64,000 nucleotides of DNA, taken from positions 1 to 64,000 of the forward strand of contig CALWDO010000003.1 in assembly GCA_944376715.1 (NCBI GenBank), written 5' to 3'. The DNA comes from an uncultured Lachnoclostridium sp. (lineage in GTDB: Bacteria > Bacillota > Clostridia > Lachnospirales > Lachnospiraceae). Under the pieces are notes generated by a model. That model ran no database searches. It was not told where the DNA came from and saw only the letters and a program-made list of their open reading frames with translations. How positions within the stretch are numbered: the first letter of the stretch is position 1; each line of letters starts with the position of its first letter. Both the position numbers and the translations under genes were made by a program. This document shows positions 1-7,964 of this stretch, piece by piece.

Positions 1-13
1 GCTTATAATACTC

Positions 14-45
14 AAAAAGTGCAGCTGCATCTGCAACTGCACTTT
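14..45 (-). terminator. Intrinsic terminator after topA
   Basis: On the minus strand a hairpin with 9-bp arms (AAAGTGCAG and CTGCACTTT) is followed by a short T-rich stretch. It lies about 30 bases downstream of the topA stop codon. Confidence 0.75.
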
Positions 46-76
46 GCATATTAGCACAACCGTGCATAAAATTCAA

Positions 77-2086
77 TCAATTTTTTGAATTTTCTGTCAT
101 TTCTGCTGTTTTGGGAGCCTCAGGCTTCTTCCAGGAGATAAAATCACATTCCGGATAGCCATCGCAGCTGTAAAATTTCCTGCCCTTGGCAGAACGCCGC
201 AGGACGATATCCTTTCCGCATTTGGGGCATGGCACGCCGATCTTTTCCAGATACGGCTTGGTATTCCGGCACTCCGGGAAACCCGGGCATGCCAGGAACT
301 TTCCGTGGGGTCCGTATTTGATCACCATATGGCGCCCGCACTGTTCACAGACCACATCGGTCACTTCATCCTCGATCTTTACTTTTTCCAGCTCCGACTC
401 GGCCTTTTTCACCGCTTCGTCCAGATCCGGATAGAAATTGCTGACTACTGTTTTCCAGCCAACCTTGCCTTCCTCCACCATATCCAGGAGCGATTCCATA
501 TTGGCGGTAAAATCCGGCTCCACGATACTCGGGAAAGACTTCTTCATAATGTTGTTGACCACTTCGCCCAGTTCCGTCAGATACAGGTTCCTGCCTTCCT
601 TCGCCACATAGCGGCGGGCAAGGATGGTACTGATGGTCGGAGCATAGGTGCTGGGACGGCCGATCCCCAGTTCTTCCAGCGTCTTGACCAGAGAAGCCTC
701 TGTAAAATGTGCCGGCGGCTGGGTGAAATGCTGTTTGTCTTCCAGAGACTGAAGAGTCAGTTCGGAATCTTTGCCGATGGCATTCACCATCTGGTTTTCC
801 GTTCCCTTCTCGTCCTCCTCCTGCGTATAGACAGACATGAAACCGTCGAATGCCACGGAGGAAGCGGACACCGTAAAGCGGTATCCGTTCCCGTCGATCT
901 TCACAGAAGTCGTGTGGTACCTGGCGTCCGCCATGCAGCTTGCCGTAAACCGTTTCCAGATCAGCTGATAGAGCCGGTACTGGTCTCTGGAAAGAGAATC
1001 CTTGATCGAAGCCGGCAGCCGGCGGATGTCCGTGGGGCGGATCGCCTCATGAGCGTCCTGGATCTTCTTATCCTGATTCTTCTTTGCTTTTCTCAGGCCC
1101 AGGTACTCTTCCCCGTAAGTTTCCCCAATGTAGGAAACTGCCATCTGTTCCGCTTCTTCCGAGATACGGGTGGAGTCCGTACGCAGATACGTGATAATAC
1201 CTACCGTACCCTGTCCCTCCACGTCGATACCTTCGTAAAGCTGCTGCGCCAGACGCATGGTCTTGGATGTGGAAAAATTCAGTACCTTGGAAGCTTCCTG
1301 CTGCAGCGTACTGGTGGTAAACGGAAGCGGCGCCTTCTTGGTACGTTCTCCGTTTTTCACATCCGTCACATGAAAGCTGGCCCCCTGTACCGCTTTCAGG
1401 ATCTGATCCATCTCTTCTTTGGAATGTATCTCTATCTTCTCTTTTTCCGTGCCGTAAAATCTGGCGGTCAAAGGCTTCTTCTCACCCTTCACCGCGAACT
1501 GGGCGTCAAGGCTCCAATACTCCTCCGGCACAAAGGAGTTAATCTCTTCTTCCCGGTCCGCAATAATCCGAAGCGCCACCGACTGGACGCGTCCGGCGCT
1601 TAAGCCCCGCTTCACCTTCGCCCATAAAAGCGGACTGATGCGGTATCCCACCATACGGTCCAGCATCCTTCTGGCCTGCTGGGCGTCCACCAGATCCTGA
1701 TTGATCTGCCTTGCGTGCTTCAAAGATTCTTTTACCGCGCTCTTGGTGATCTCGTTAAAGGTGATCCGGTACATCTTCTTCGGATCCAGGTTCAGCGCTT
1801 TGGACAGATGCCAGGAGATCGCCTCTCCTTCCCGGTCCGGGTCGGTCGCCAGATAGACTTTTTCCGCCTTCTTGGCTTCTTTCCGGAGCTTTGCCAGAAT
1901 CTCTCCCTTTCCCCGGATGGTGATATACTTCGGTTCATAGTCATGCTCCACATCGATACCAAGCTGACTCTTCGGCATATCCCGCACATGTCCGTTGGAT
2001 GCCATTACCTCATAATTACTTCCCAGAAATTTTTTTATGGTCTTCACCTTTGCAGGCGACTCCACTATTACTAAATACTTTGCCAT
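77..2086 (-). CDS. topA: DNA topoisomerase I (type IA)
   Basis: This enzyme relaxes negative supercoils by single-strand passage. The 669-residue protein opens with a Toprim domain (about residues 1-115, with DPDREG at 82-87). The type IA cleavage core follows, with the catalytic tyrosine Tyr300 in TYLRTDSTR. Two four-cysteine zinc ribbons lie at the C-terminus (about 590-655: CEQCG...CPGFPEC and CPKCG...CDGYPEC). Length and order are typical of Firmicutes TopA. The ATG start has a GAGGA ribosome site and matches the conserved N-terminus MAKYLVIVESPAK. The first 71 bases overlap the 3' end of the upstream dprA gene in another frame, as expected for co-transcribed, coupled genes. Confidence 0.98.
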   Translation of the reverse strand: MAKYLVIVESPAKVKTIKKFLGSNYEVMASNGHVRDMPKSQLGIDVEHDYEPKYITIRGKGEILAKLRKEAKKAEKVYLATDPDREGEAISWHLSKALNLDPKKMYRITFNEITKSAVKESLKHARQINQDLVDAQQARRMLDRMVGYRISPLLWAKVKRGLSAGRVQSVALRIIADREEEINSFVPEEYWSLDAQFAVKGEKKPLTARFYGTEKEKIEIHSKEEMDQILKAVQGASFHVTDVKNGERTKKAPLPFTTSTLQQEASKVLNFSTSKTMRLAQQLYEGIDVEGQGTVGIITYLRTDSTRISEEAEQMAVSYIGETYGEEYLGLRKAKKNQDKKIQDAHEAIRPTDIRRLPASIKDSLSRDQYRLYQLIWKRFTASCMADARYHTTSVKIDGNGYRFTVSASSVAFDGFMSVYTQEEDEKGTENQMVNAIGKDSELTLQSLEDKQHFTQPPAHFTEASLVKTLEELGIGRPSTYAPTISTILARRYVAKEGRNLYLTELGEVVNNIMKKSFPSIVEPDFTANMESLLDMVEEGKVGWKTVVSNFYPDLDEAVKKAESELEKVKIEDEVTDVVCEQCGRHMVIKYGPHGKFLACPGFPECRNTKPYLEKIGVPCPKCGKDIVLRRSAKGRKFYSCDGYPECDFISWKKPEAPKTAEMTENSKN

Positions 2087-3008
2087 CGATTATCCTCGAA
2101 TTTGTTCTCACATAATAATTCTTCTGAACTTCCCTGATACAGCCCTTTAACTGCAGCCCCGTCAGAACCGTCATCATCTTCCGCACCGGATATCCGGTAC
2201 TTTTCATCAATTCTTCCAGGTTCACCGGCTGTAAACGTATCAAACTATACACGATATTTTCATCCTTGGCAAGTAAAATTTTTTTCTCATTTGCTTCTTC
2301 CTCCCTTGTTTCAGGCCGTATTCCCAGGCATTCCAGGATCGTTTCCGGCCGGTCCGCCAGTCCCGCCCCCTGTTTCAGCAGGTTCAGGCATCCCCGGCTC
2401 AGCTCGTCTCCTATCCTCCCCGGTACTGCAAATACATCCTTTCCCTGTTCCAGCGCCAGATCCGCTGTGATCAGAGAACCGCTCCGCTCCCGCGCTTCCA
2501 CTACCAGCACCAGATCGGACAGACCGCTGATGATCCGGTTCCTGGCAGGGAAATGTCCCGGCTTCGGCGGCATCCCGGGCGGCTGTTCCGACAGGACGCC
2601 CCCGGTCTTTGGTATTTTTTCATAAAGGTATCGATGACCTGCCGGATAACACACATCCACACCGCTTCCCAATACCGCATAAGTGTCTCCGCCGTTTTCC
2701 AGCGTACCTTCATGTGCCTTTCCATCTATTCCCCATGCCATCCCGCTGATAATCTGCACGCCTGCTCTCGATAACGCTCCGGCAAAAAATCTGGAGATCT
2801 CGTCTCCATAAGCGCTGGAACTGCGCGCTCCCACAATGGCCACAGAAGGACGGCTGTCATCCGGAAGTTTTCCCAGCACGTAGAGTCCTTTCGGCATCCC
2901 CGGAAGACAGCGGAGACGTTCGGGATACCGGACATCCTCCTGTGGAATATATTGTATGCGGCTCTCTCCGTTTACAGTCGTATTTCTTCTATTATATGTA
3001 TCTGTCAT
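2016..3008 (-). CDS. dprA: DNA-processing protein DprA (Smf)
   Basis: DprA binds incoming single-stranded DNA and loads RecA in transformation and recombination. The 330-residue protein has the Rossmann-like core with VAIVGAR (about 56-62), SGMAWGID, the PGHFPARNRIISGLS loop, and a C-terminal winged-helix region near 255-300. About 25 residues past the winged helix run into topA in a different frame, so the C-terminal tail is a by-product of, or is shaped by, the 71-base overlap. It starts 5 bases after the yifB stop with a GGAGTG ribosome site. Family assignment is secure. Competence in this organism is not implied by this gene alone. Confidence 0.95.
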   Translation of the reverse strand: MTDTYNRRNTTVNGESRIQYIPQEDVRYPERLRCLPGMPKGLYVLGKLPDDSRPSVAIVGARSSSAYGDEISRFFAGALSRAGVQIISGMAWGIDGKAHEGTLENGGDTYAVLGSGVDVCYPAGHRYLYEKIPKTGGVLSEQPPGMPPKPGHFPARNRIISGLSDLVLVVEARERSGSLITADLALEQGKDVFAVPGRIGDELSRGCLNLLKQGAGLADRPETILECLGIRPETREEEANEKKILLAKDENIVYSLIRLQPVNLEELMKSTGYPVRKMMTVLTGLQLKGCIREVQKNYYVRTNSRIIDGKVFSNSGVACKGEDHKKISGK

Positions 3009-3012
3009 TTTT

Positions 3013-4545
3013 TCACTCCGGACTCCAGAATTTCTGATCGGCGCTGCGGAATCCCAGCGCCTCCAGCAGATGTTCCTCCCGGATCCTTTCCTCCCCTTCC
3101 AGATCCGCGATAGTACGCGCAGTCTTTATAACCCGGTGGTACGCCCGGACACTCAGTTCCAGTTTTTCAAACGCGGTCTCCATCACGCGGGACTCCCCGC
3201 TTCCCAGCGGACAGAATTCCGCGATAGCAGCGGGACTCAGTTGTGAATTAAACTGCCACGGGCAATTCTGGTATCTTGCCTGCTGCATCTTCCAGGCGCC
3301 CTCCACCTTCATCCGTATGCTGCGTGAGTCTTCGTTTTCCTTTTTCCATACCAGGTTCTGATAATCCACCCTGGATACCTCCGTACACAGATCCATACGG
3401 TCCAGCATGGGCCGGGACACCCTTCCCAGATACCGGTGTATCTCCCCCGGAAGGCAGCGGCACCGGCTGCGGTCCGGATAATATCCGCATTTGCAGGGAT
3501 TCATGGCCGCCACCAGCTGAAAATGCGCCGGGAAAACGTATTTACCGTCCGTACGGCTGATCTGTATCACCCCTTCCTCCATGGGCTGGCGCAGCGTCTC
3601 CAGAGCCCGCCGGGAAAATTCAGGCAGCTCGTCCAGAAAAAGAATGCCTCTTGTGGCCAGACTCACTTCCCCCGGCTGAATATACCTTCCGCCTCCTGCC
3701 AGGGCATTGGCGGATATAGTATGATGAGGCGCCCGGAAAGGACGGTTTTTCACCAGTCCTTCTTCTTCCAGAAGGCCGCAGGCGCTGTATACCCGTGTAA
3801 TTTCCAGGCTTTCCTGCATGGTAAGACCGGGGAGTATCGTGGGCATGCGCCTGGCGACCATGGTTTTCCCCGCCCCCGGACTTCCGATCATCAACAGGTT
3901 ATGCATACCTGCCGCCGCGATCTGAGCCGCGCGCTTTGCCCCTTCCTGGCCGTTGATCTCCCGGAAATCCACCGTATATGTCTTTCTGCCTCCTTCCCAG
4001 GCAGAAGCCCGCTCGGCTTTTCCCTTTCCGTTTTCCGGATTTATCATATATTCCAGCAGTTCCCCAAGCGTGCCCACGCCGGTCACCGCCATCTCCGGAA
4101 CAGCGGCTCCTTCCCTGGCGTTCTCTTTCGGAACCAGGCACCAGGTGCATCCCTGGTCCTTTGCCATCATCACAGTCTGGAGGATTCCGTTCACCGGACG
4201 GATCCTCCCGTTGAGCCCCACTTCCCCCGCCATTAAAACTCCGTCTGTATGTTCCGGCGGAATGATACCCATGGCGGCCAGAAGCGCCGCCGCGATGGGC
4301 AGATCAAACCTGGTTCCGATCTTTCTTATATGGGCCGGGGACAGATTCACAGTCACTCTCCGGGGCGGAAACGGAATTTTAATATTGCGCAGCGCCGTCC
4401 GCACCCGGTCGGCGGCTTCTCTTACTTCCGGCGCCAGATCCCCTACCATACAGAACATGGGCATGCCGTCGCTGATGTCCGCCTCTACCTGTACCGGATA
4501 TGCCTCCATTCCCAGCACAGCGGCTGACATGACTGAACTAAACAT
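3013..4545 (-). CDS. YifB/ComM-family Mg-chelatase-like AAA+ ATPase
   Basis: The 510-residue protein has an N-terminal Lon-protease-like fold (ChlI N-domain, about 1-165), a Walker A motif GSPGAGKTMVARR (near 220), a Walker B motif with GILFLDELPEF, and the C-terminal Mg-chelatase extension ending in the SVRAYHRVIKTARTIADL segment. Proteobacterial ComM is a branch-migration helicase promoting heteroduplex extension in transformation. That role is known for the family and inferred here. It lies directly upstream of dprA, which fits a DNA-uptake/recombination set. The start has an AGAGGCG ribosome site. Confidence 0.93.
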   Translation of the reverse strand: MFSSVMSAAVLGMEAYPVQVEADISDGMPMFCMVGDLAPEVREAADRVRTALRNIKIPFPPRRVTVNLSPAHIRKIGTRFDLPIAAALLAAMGIIPPEHTDGVLMAGEVGLNGRIRPVNGILQTVMMAKDQGCTWCLVPKENAREGAAVPEMAVTGVGTLGELLEYMINPENGKGKAERASAWEGGRKTYTVDFREINGQEGAKRAAQIAAAGMHNLLMIGSPGAGKTMVARRMPTILPGLTMQESLEITRVYSACGLLEEEGLVKNRPFRAPHHTISANALAGGGRYIQPGEVSLATRGILFLDELPEFSRRALETLRQPMEEGVIQISRTDGKYVFPAHFQLVAAMNPCKCGYYPDRSRCRCLPGEIHRYLGRVSRPMLDRMDLCTEVSRVDYQNLVWKKENEDSRSIRMKVEGAWKMQQARYQNCPWQFNSQLSPAAIAEFCPLGSGESRVMETAFEKLELSVRAYHRVIKTARTIADLEGEERIREEHLLEALGFRSADQKFWSPE

Positions 4546-4640
4546 CTTTCGCCTCTCTATGGATTTGTTATTTGGAAAATTCTGCGATATGCATTTCAGA
4601 TCTTAGACAGGATACAGTATAACACAATTTCGCCCAAGAC

Positions 4641-5264
4641 TCAATCCTGAAAGTATTCCCGGAGATGCTGCAGCGCGTTTTTTTCAATACGGCTGATATA
4701 AGAGCGGGAAATCCCCAGCTTCCCGGCGATTTCCCGTTGTGTGTACTCTTTTCCCTGATAAAGGCCGTACCGCATGATCAGCACCTGTCTCTCCCTTTCG
4801 GGCAGGATCTGTTCCAGCAGCCGGTACAGCTTCTTCGTATCATCCTTCAGCCCGATCTGTTCCAGCGCCGGAGGTTCCCCGCTCTCCATGATATCCAGGA
4901 GACGTATCTCATTCCCCTCTTTATCCGTGCCGATGGGCTCATAATAGGAGGATTCTCTCTGAAGTTTCTTCTTTACCCGCATGTACATGAGAATCTCATT
5001 TTCCACGCACCGCGCCGCATAGGTGGCCAGTTTGCTGGCTTTTTCCTGATCAAAGGTGTCCACGGCCTTGATCAGTCCCACCGTGCCGATGGAGATCAGC
5101 TCCTCCATATCGTCCTCCGAGGTCTGATACTTTTTGGCAATATGGGCGACCAGGCGCAGATTATACTCAATGAGAATCTGACGTGCCTTTTTGTCGCCTT
5201 CCTCATGCCTCTGCAAATAGTACTTCTCATCTTCCGCCGTAAGAGGTTTCGGAAAAGTTTTCAA
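4641..5264 (-). CDS. sigK: Sporulation sigma factor, SigK type
   Basis: This is a sigma-70-family factor for late mother-cell sporulation genes. Region 2 (NLRLVAHIAKKY, ELISIGTVGLIKAVDTF, KLATYAARCVENEILMYMR) and region 4 (TQREIAGKLGISRSYISRIEK) follow SigK closely. The frame stays open to a GTG at 5330. However, a TTG at 5264 lies 7 bases from a GAGGTG ribosome site and gives MKTFPKPLTAEDEKYYLQ, matching the mature start of Bacillus SigK (FPQPLSSSEEK). With this start the protein has 207 residues and no pro-sequence. The coding region is uninterrupted, with no skin-like element. It directly follows the U32 gene. Sigma class is confident; start is moderately confident. Confidence 0.88.
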   Translation of the reverse strand: MKTFPKPLTAEDEKYYLQRHEEGDKKARQILIEYNLRLVAHIAKKYQTSEDDMEELISIGTVGLIKAVDTFDQEKASKLATYAARCVENEILMYMRVKKKLQRESSYYEPIGTDKEGNEIRLLDIMESGEPPALEQIGLKDDTKKLYRLLEQILPERERQVLIMRYGLYQGKEYTQREIAGKLGISRSYISRIEKNALQHLREYFQD

Positions 5265-5331
5265 AAAAAGACACCTCAGTGCAGATTTAATACATCTTAT
5301 GTAAAAAATCCCGCGAAGGTGCCTTTCCACT

Positions 5332-6564
5332 TTATGATTCTTCCCGGCGCCGCAATAAATCCATCTGCTCCGGCTGTCCGCTCAGCTTAACCCAGAGACT
5401 CTGCTTCGGATGAGGCGCGCTCTCCTGAGGCGCGCCGTCCTCATCCCAGATCCCCTGGACCACCGTTTGCACATCCCGGCCGTCCGGTTTCATGATCTCG
5501 ATCTTCTCTCCCACAGAGAATTTATTTCTCTGTTCAATCCGGCATCTGCCGTCCTGATCCACTTCCTGGACGATGCCAAGATAAGTGTATTCTTTGATAT
5601 AGGTATTGCTGTCATAGATCTGCGCCGTATCATCCGGCTTTCCATAAAAGAAACCGGTGGTAAACTGCCGGTAAGTACAGCCTGCGATCTGCTCCAGATA
5701 CCATGGCATGTTTTCCTGATACAAGGCCGGATCCTGCATATAATCGTCCAGCGCTTTCCGGTAAGTCCGCGCCGCCACCGCCACATACAGCGCCGTCTTC
5801 ATGCGGCCCTCAATCTTCAGGCTGTCAATCCCCGCGTCGATCAGATCCGGCAGATGACCGATCATGCACAGATCCTTGGAGTTGAAAATATAGGTCCCCC
5901 GCTCGTTCTCATAGACCGGCATATATTCTCCCGGCCTCGTCTCCTCTACCACGGCGTATTTCCAGCGGCAGGGATGGGTACACGCTCCCCGGTTCGCATC
6001 CCGGCCTGTGAGGAAATTGCTCAGAAGGCATCTGCCGGAATAGGAGATGCACATGGCCCCATGAACGAAGGTCTCGATCTCCAGATCCTCCGGGATTCTG
6101 CCCCGGATCTCTCTGATCTCCGCCAGAGACAGTTCCCGTCCGGTCACTACCCGGGCCGCGCCCTGGTCATGCCAGAAACGGAACGTCATATAATTAACAT
6201 TGTTTGCCTGCGTGGAGATATGGATTTCAATCTCCGGACAAACCTCTTTCGCCACCAGGAACATGCCCGGATCCGAAATGATCAGCGCGTCCGGGCCGAT
6301 CTCCTTCAGCTCCCGGAAATACTCCGCCGCGCCGTCGATATCCTCATTGTGAGCCAGTATATTGGCAGTTACATAGACCTTAACTCCGCGTTCATGGGCA
6401 TAGCGGATCCCCTCCGCCATATCTTCCATGGAAAAATTTTTAGCCTTCGCGCGAAGCCCGTAAGCCTCGCCGCCGATATAGACCGCGTCCGCGCCGAATG
6501 TGACGGCAGTCTTTAACACTTCCAGGCTGCTCGCCGGGAGCAGCAATTCCGGATGTCTCTTCAT
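5332..6564 (-). CDS. Peptidase U32 family protein (TrhP/RlhA-like)
   Basis: The 410-residue protein carries the U32 signature region: VYIGGEAYGLRAKAKNF near the N-terminus, the segment ETFVHGAMCISYSGRCLLS, and the cysteines of GACTHPCRWKY. Despite the family name, characterised members install hydroxyl groups on RNA: TrhP makes 5-hydroxyuridine in tRNA and RlhA modifies 23S rRNA, both prephenate-dependent. The sequence with its C-terminal beta-barrel-like extension (VDQDGRCRIEQRNKFSVGE) resembles the TrhP type found in Firmicutes. The gene stops 1 base before the next one starts and is preceded by GAGGA. Substrate is inferred. Confidence 0.88.
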   Translation of the reverse strand: MKRHPELLLPASSLEVLKTAVTFGADAVYIGGEAYGLRAKAKNFSMEDMAEGIRYAHERGVKVYVTANILAHNEDIDGAAEYFRELKEIGPDALIISDPGMFLVAKEVCPEIEIHISTQANNVNYMTFRFWHDQGAARVVTGRELSLAEIREIRGRIPEDLEIETFVHGAMCISYSGRCLLSNFLTGRDANRGACTHPCRWKYAVVEETRPGEYMPVYENERGTYIFNSKDLCMIGHLPDLIDAGIDSLKIEGRMKTALYVAVAARTYRKALDDYMQDPALYQENMPWYLEQIAGCTYRQFTTGFFYGKPDDTAQIYDSNTYIKEYTYLGIVQEVDQDGRCRIEQRNKFSVGEKIEIMKPDGRDVQTVVQGIWDEDGAPQESAPHPKQSLWVKLSGQPEQMDLLRRREES

Positions 6565-6565
6565 C

Positions 6566-7219
6566 TTATTCCTCTTTCTGCATACGCACGCTTACAGTGA
6601 CCCCGTCTCCCAACGGCAGCACCGACGTCCTGAGATCCTCGCAGTGAGTCAGCTCATATAAATACTCCCGCATCCGGGCATGAATCGTACGGTTTCTGCG
6701 TTCCACCGCGAAGCGGGATTCGATCACATCTCCGTCCTGCAGCACATTGTCCGACACCAGAATGCCGTCCGGAGGAAGCAGACGCATCAGCTCCGGCAGA
6801 TAGCTGATGTATTGTCCCTTGGCCGCGTCCATGAATATAAAATCATATGGGCCGTCCAATCCTTTCAATACTTCCATGGCGTCTCCGGGTATCAGCCGAA
6901 TCCGGTCTTCCATACCCGCCCTGCGGAAATTTTCCCTGGCTATCGGAATCCTCTTTTCATATTTTTCAATCGTTGTAATGGTACAATCTTCCGGAGCATA
7001 CCGGCACATCAAAATAGCCGAAAAGCCCACCGCAGTCCCCACTTCCAGGATCCGGCGGGGCTTCTGTACCCCCAGAAGAAACCGCAGAAAACTCTGAGTC
7101 TCCCGGCGGATAATCGGCACATATGCTTCTATGGCCTCGCGCTCGATCTCATCCAGGATCCCGCGGTTCCCGGGATCCAGAGAATTGATAAACGCGGTCA
7201 TCCTCTCATCTACAATCAT
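6566..7219 (-). CDS. SAM-dependent O-methyltransferase (TrmR/YrrM-like)
   Basis: The 217-residue class I methyltransferase has a glycine-rich SAM motif (ILEVGTAVGFSAILM, near 58), a metal-binding acidic region DFIFMDAAKGQY (near 125) and VSDNVLQDG, typical of the catechol-O-methyltransferase-like family. Firmicutes members next to U32 genes include TrmR, which methylates 5-hydroxyuridine in tRNA to 5-methoxyuridine. Adjacency here to a U32 hydroxylase-type gene (1 base apart) makes the same two-step wobble-uridine pathway likely. That is inference from context and family. Confidence 0.87.
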   Translation of the reverse strand: MIVDERMTAFINSLDPGNRGILDEIEREAIEAYVPIIRRETQSFLRFLLGVQKPRRILEVGTAVGFSAILMCRYAPEDCTITTIEKYEKRIPIARENFRRAGMEDRIRLIPGDAMEVLKGLDGPYDFIFMDAAKGQYISYLPELMRLLPPDGILVSDNVLQDGDVIESRFAVERRNRTIHARMREYLYELTHCEDLRTSVLPLGDGVTVSVRMQKEE

Positions 7220-7593
7220 GTCTCGCCTTCGGCCTCCCCTGCCAGCACTTCCAGCATCTGCCTTGGCGTCATGGAAGTATTCAGCACATAGGTTCCTTCC
7301 TGCAATTTATCATCATAGCCCGTCAGAACAATCTGAATATGAAAGATACCCGCGTCTTCCACCAGCCCTTTCCGCTCCATGAGCCTGGCCACTTCGCCGG
7401 CGTCCATACCCTGGCTCAGGGTCACGCTCACATCTCTTCCCGGCTCGCTGTCTACCGGAGCATCCAGAACAATCTGGTAACAAAAATCATACGCAAATTC
7501 TCCTACCCGGCAGACACCTACAATCACCAGCAAAAAGACTGCCAGACGAAACATGAAGAGACCTGCCGAAAGCATCGCTTTCTGCCCGTTCAT
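7216..7593 (-). CDS. Short MltG-like membrane protein lacking the catalytic domain
   Basis: The 125-residue protein has one N-terminal membrane segment (about 10-30) followed by a domain like the LysM-like portion of MltG/YceG. Matching features are SVTLSQGMDAGEVARLMERKGLVED and a final LQEGTYVLNTSMTPRQMLEVL. Full-length MltG has over 300 residues and continues into the endolytic transglycosylase domain with its catalytic glutamate, which is absent here. The stop overlaps the next start by ATGA, so it is translated as part of the operon. Possibly a regulatory or partner protein in cell-wall synthesis; function not known. Confidence 0.75.
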   Translation of the reverse strand: MNGQKAMLSAGLFMFRLAVFLLVIVGVCRVGEFAYDFCYQIVLDAPVDSEPGRDVSVTLSQGMDAGEVARLMERKGLVEDAGIFHIQIVLTGYDDKLQEGTYVLNTSMTPRQMLEVLAGEAEGET

Positions 7594-7603
7594 ACTGTAT
7601 CTC

Positions 7604-7930
7604 CTATATCATCAGTTCGACTACATTGGTAATCCTTGCATTGATCTCCTGAATCATACGGCATATTCGGAGTTCACTTTCCAGGTACTCCGCTACCACC
7701 GGATTCTTCCGGAATTCTCTGTATTCGTCCTCGAAGGCTTCCATACGTTCATACAAGTCTTCCACATCGCTGGTCTGAAGTTCATAATTCTTCCAACAGT
7801 ATTCCCGGATCCGGTCCACCAGCCCGGGCACATCCGCCACTCTTTCCTCTGCTTCTTTAAAGTTCTGATATTCGTCGCTTGCTCTGATGGCATTCACCAG
7901 GTCTTCCATGCAGTCTCTTACATTATCCAT
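7604..7930 (-). CDS. YlbF/YmcA family regulator
   Basis: This is a 108-residue, largely helical protein of the YlbF/YmcA/YheA group, with patterns such as DLVNAIRASDEYQNFKEAEERV near the N-terminus. In Bacillus, YlbF and YmcA with YaaT form a complex that influences RNase Y specificity and developmental decisions. Here it sits 34 bases downstream of the RNase J gene, which supports a link to RNA processing. The exact subfamily cannot be settled from the sequence alone. Confidence 0.8.
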   Translation of the reverse strand: MDNVRDCMEDLVNAIRASDEYQNFKEAEERVADVPGLVDRIREYCWKNYELQTSDVEDLYERMEAFEDEYREFRKNPVVAEYLESELRICRMIQEINARITNVVELMI

Positions 7931-7964
7931 CGTTATCTCCTATCGTTTATCAGCACTCAGACGC

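Noticed and set aside
4641..5330. skin element or recombinase interruption at sigK
   Set aside because: The sigma factor frame is continuous through regions 2 to 4 and no recombinase gene is adjacent.
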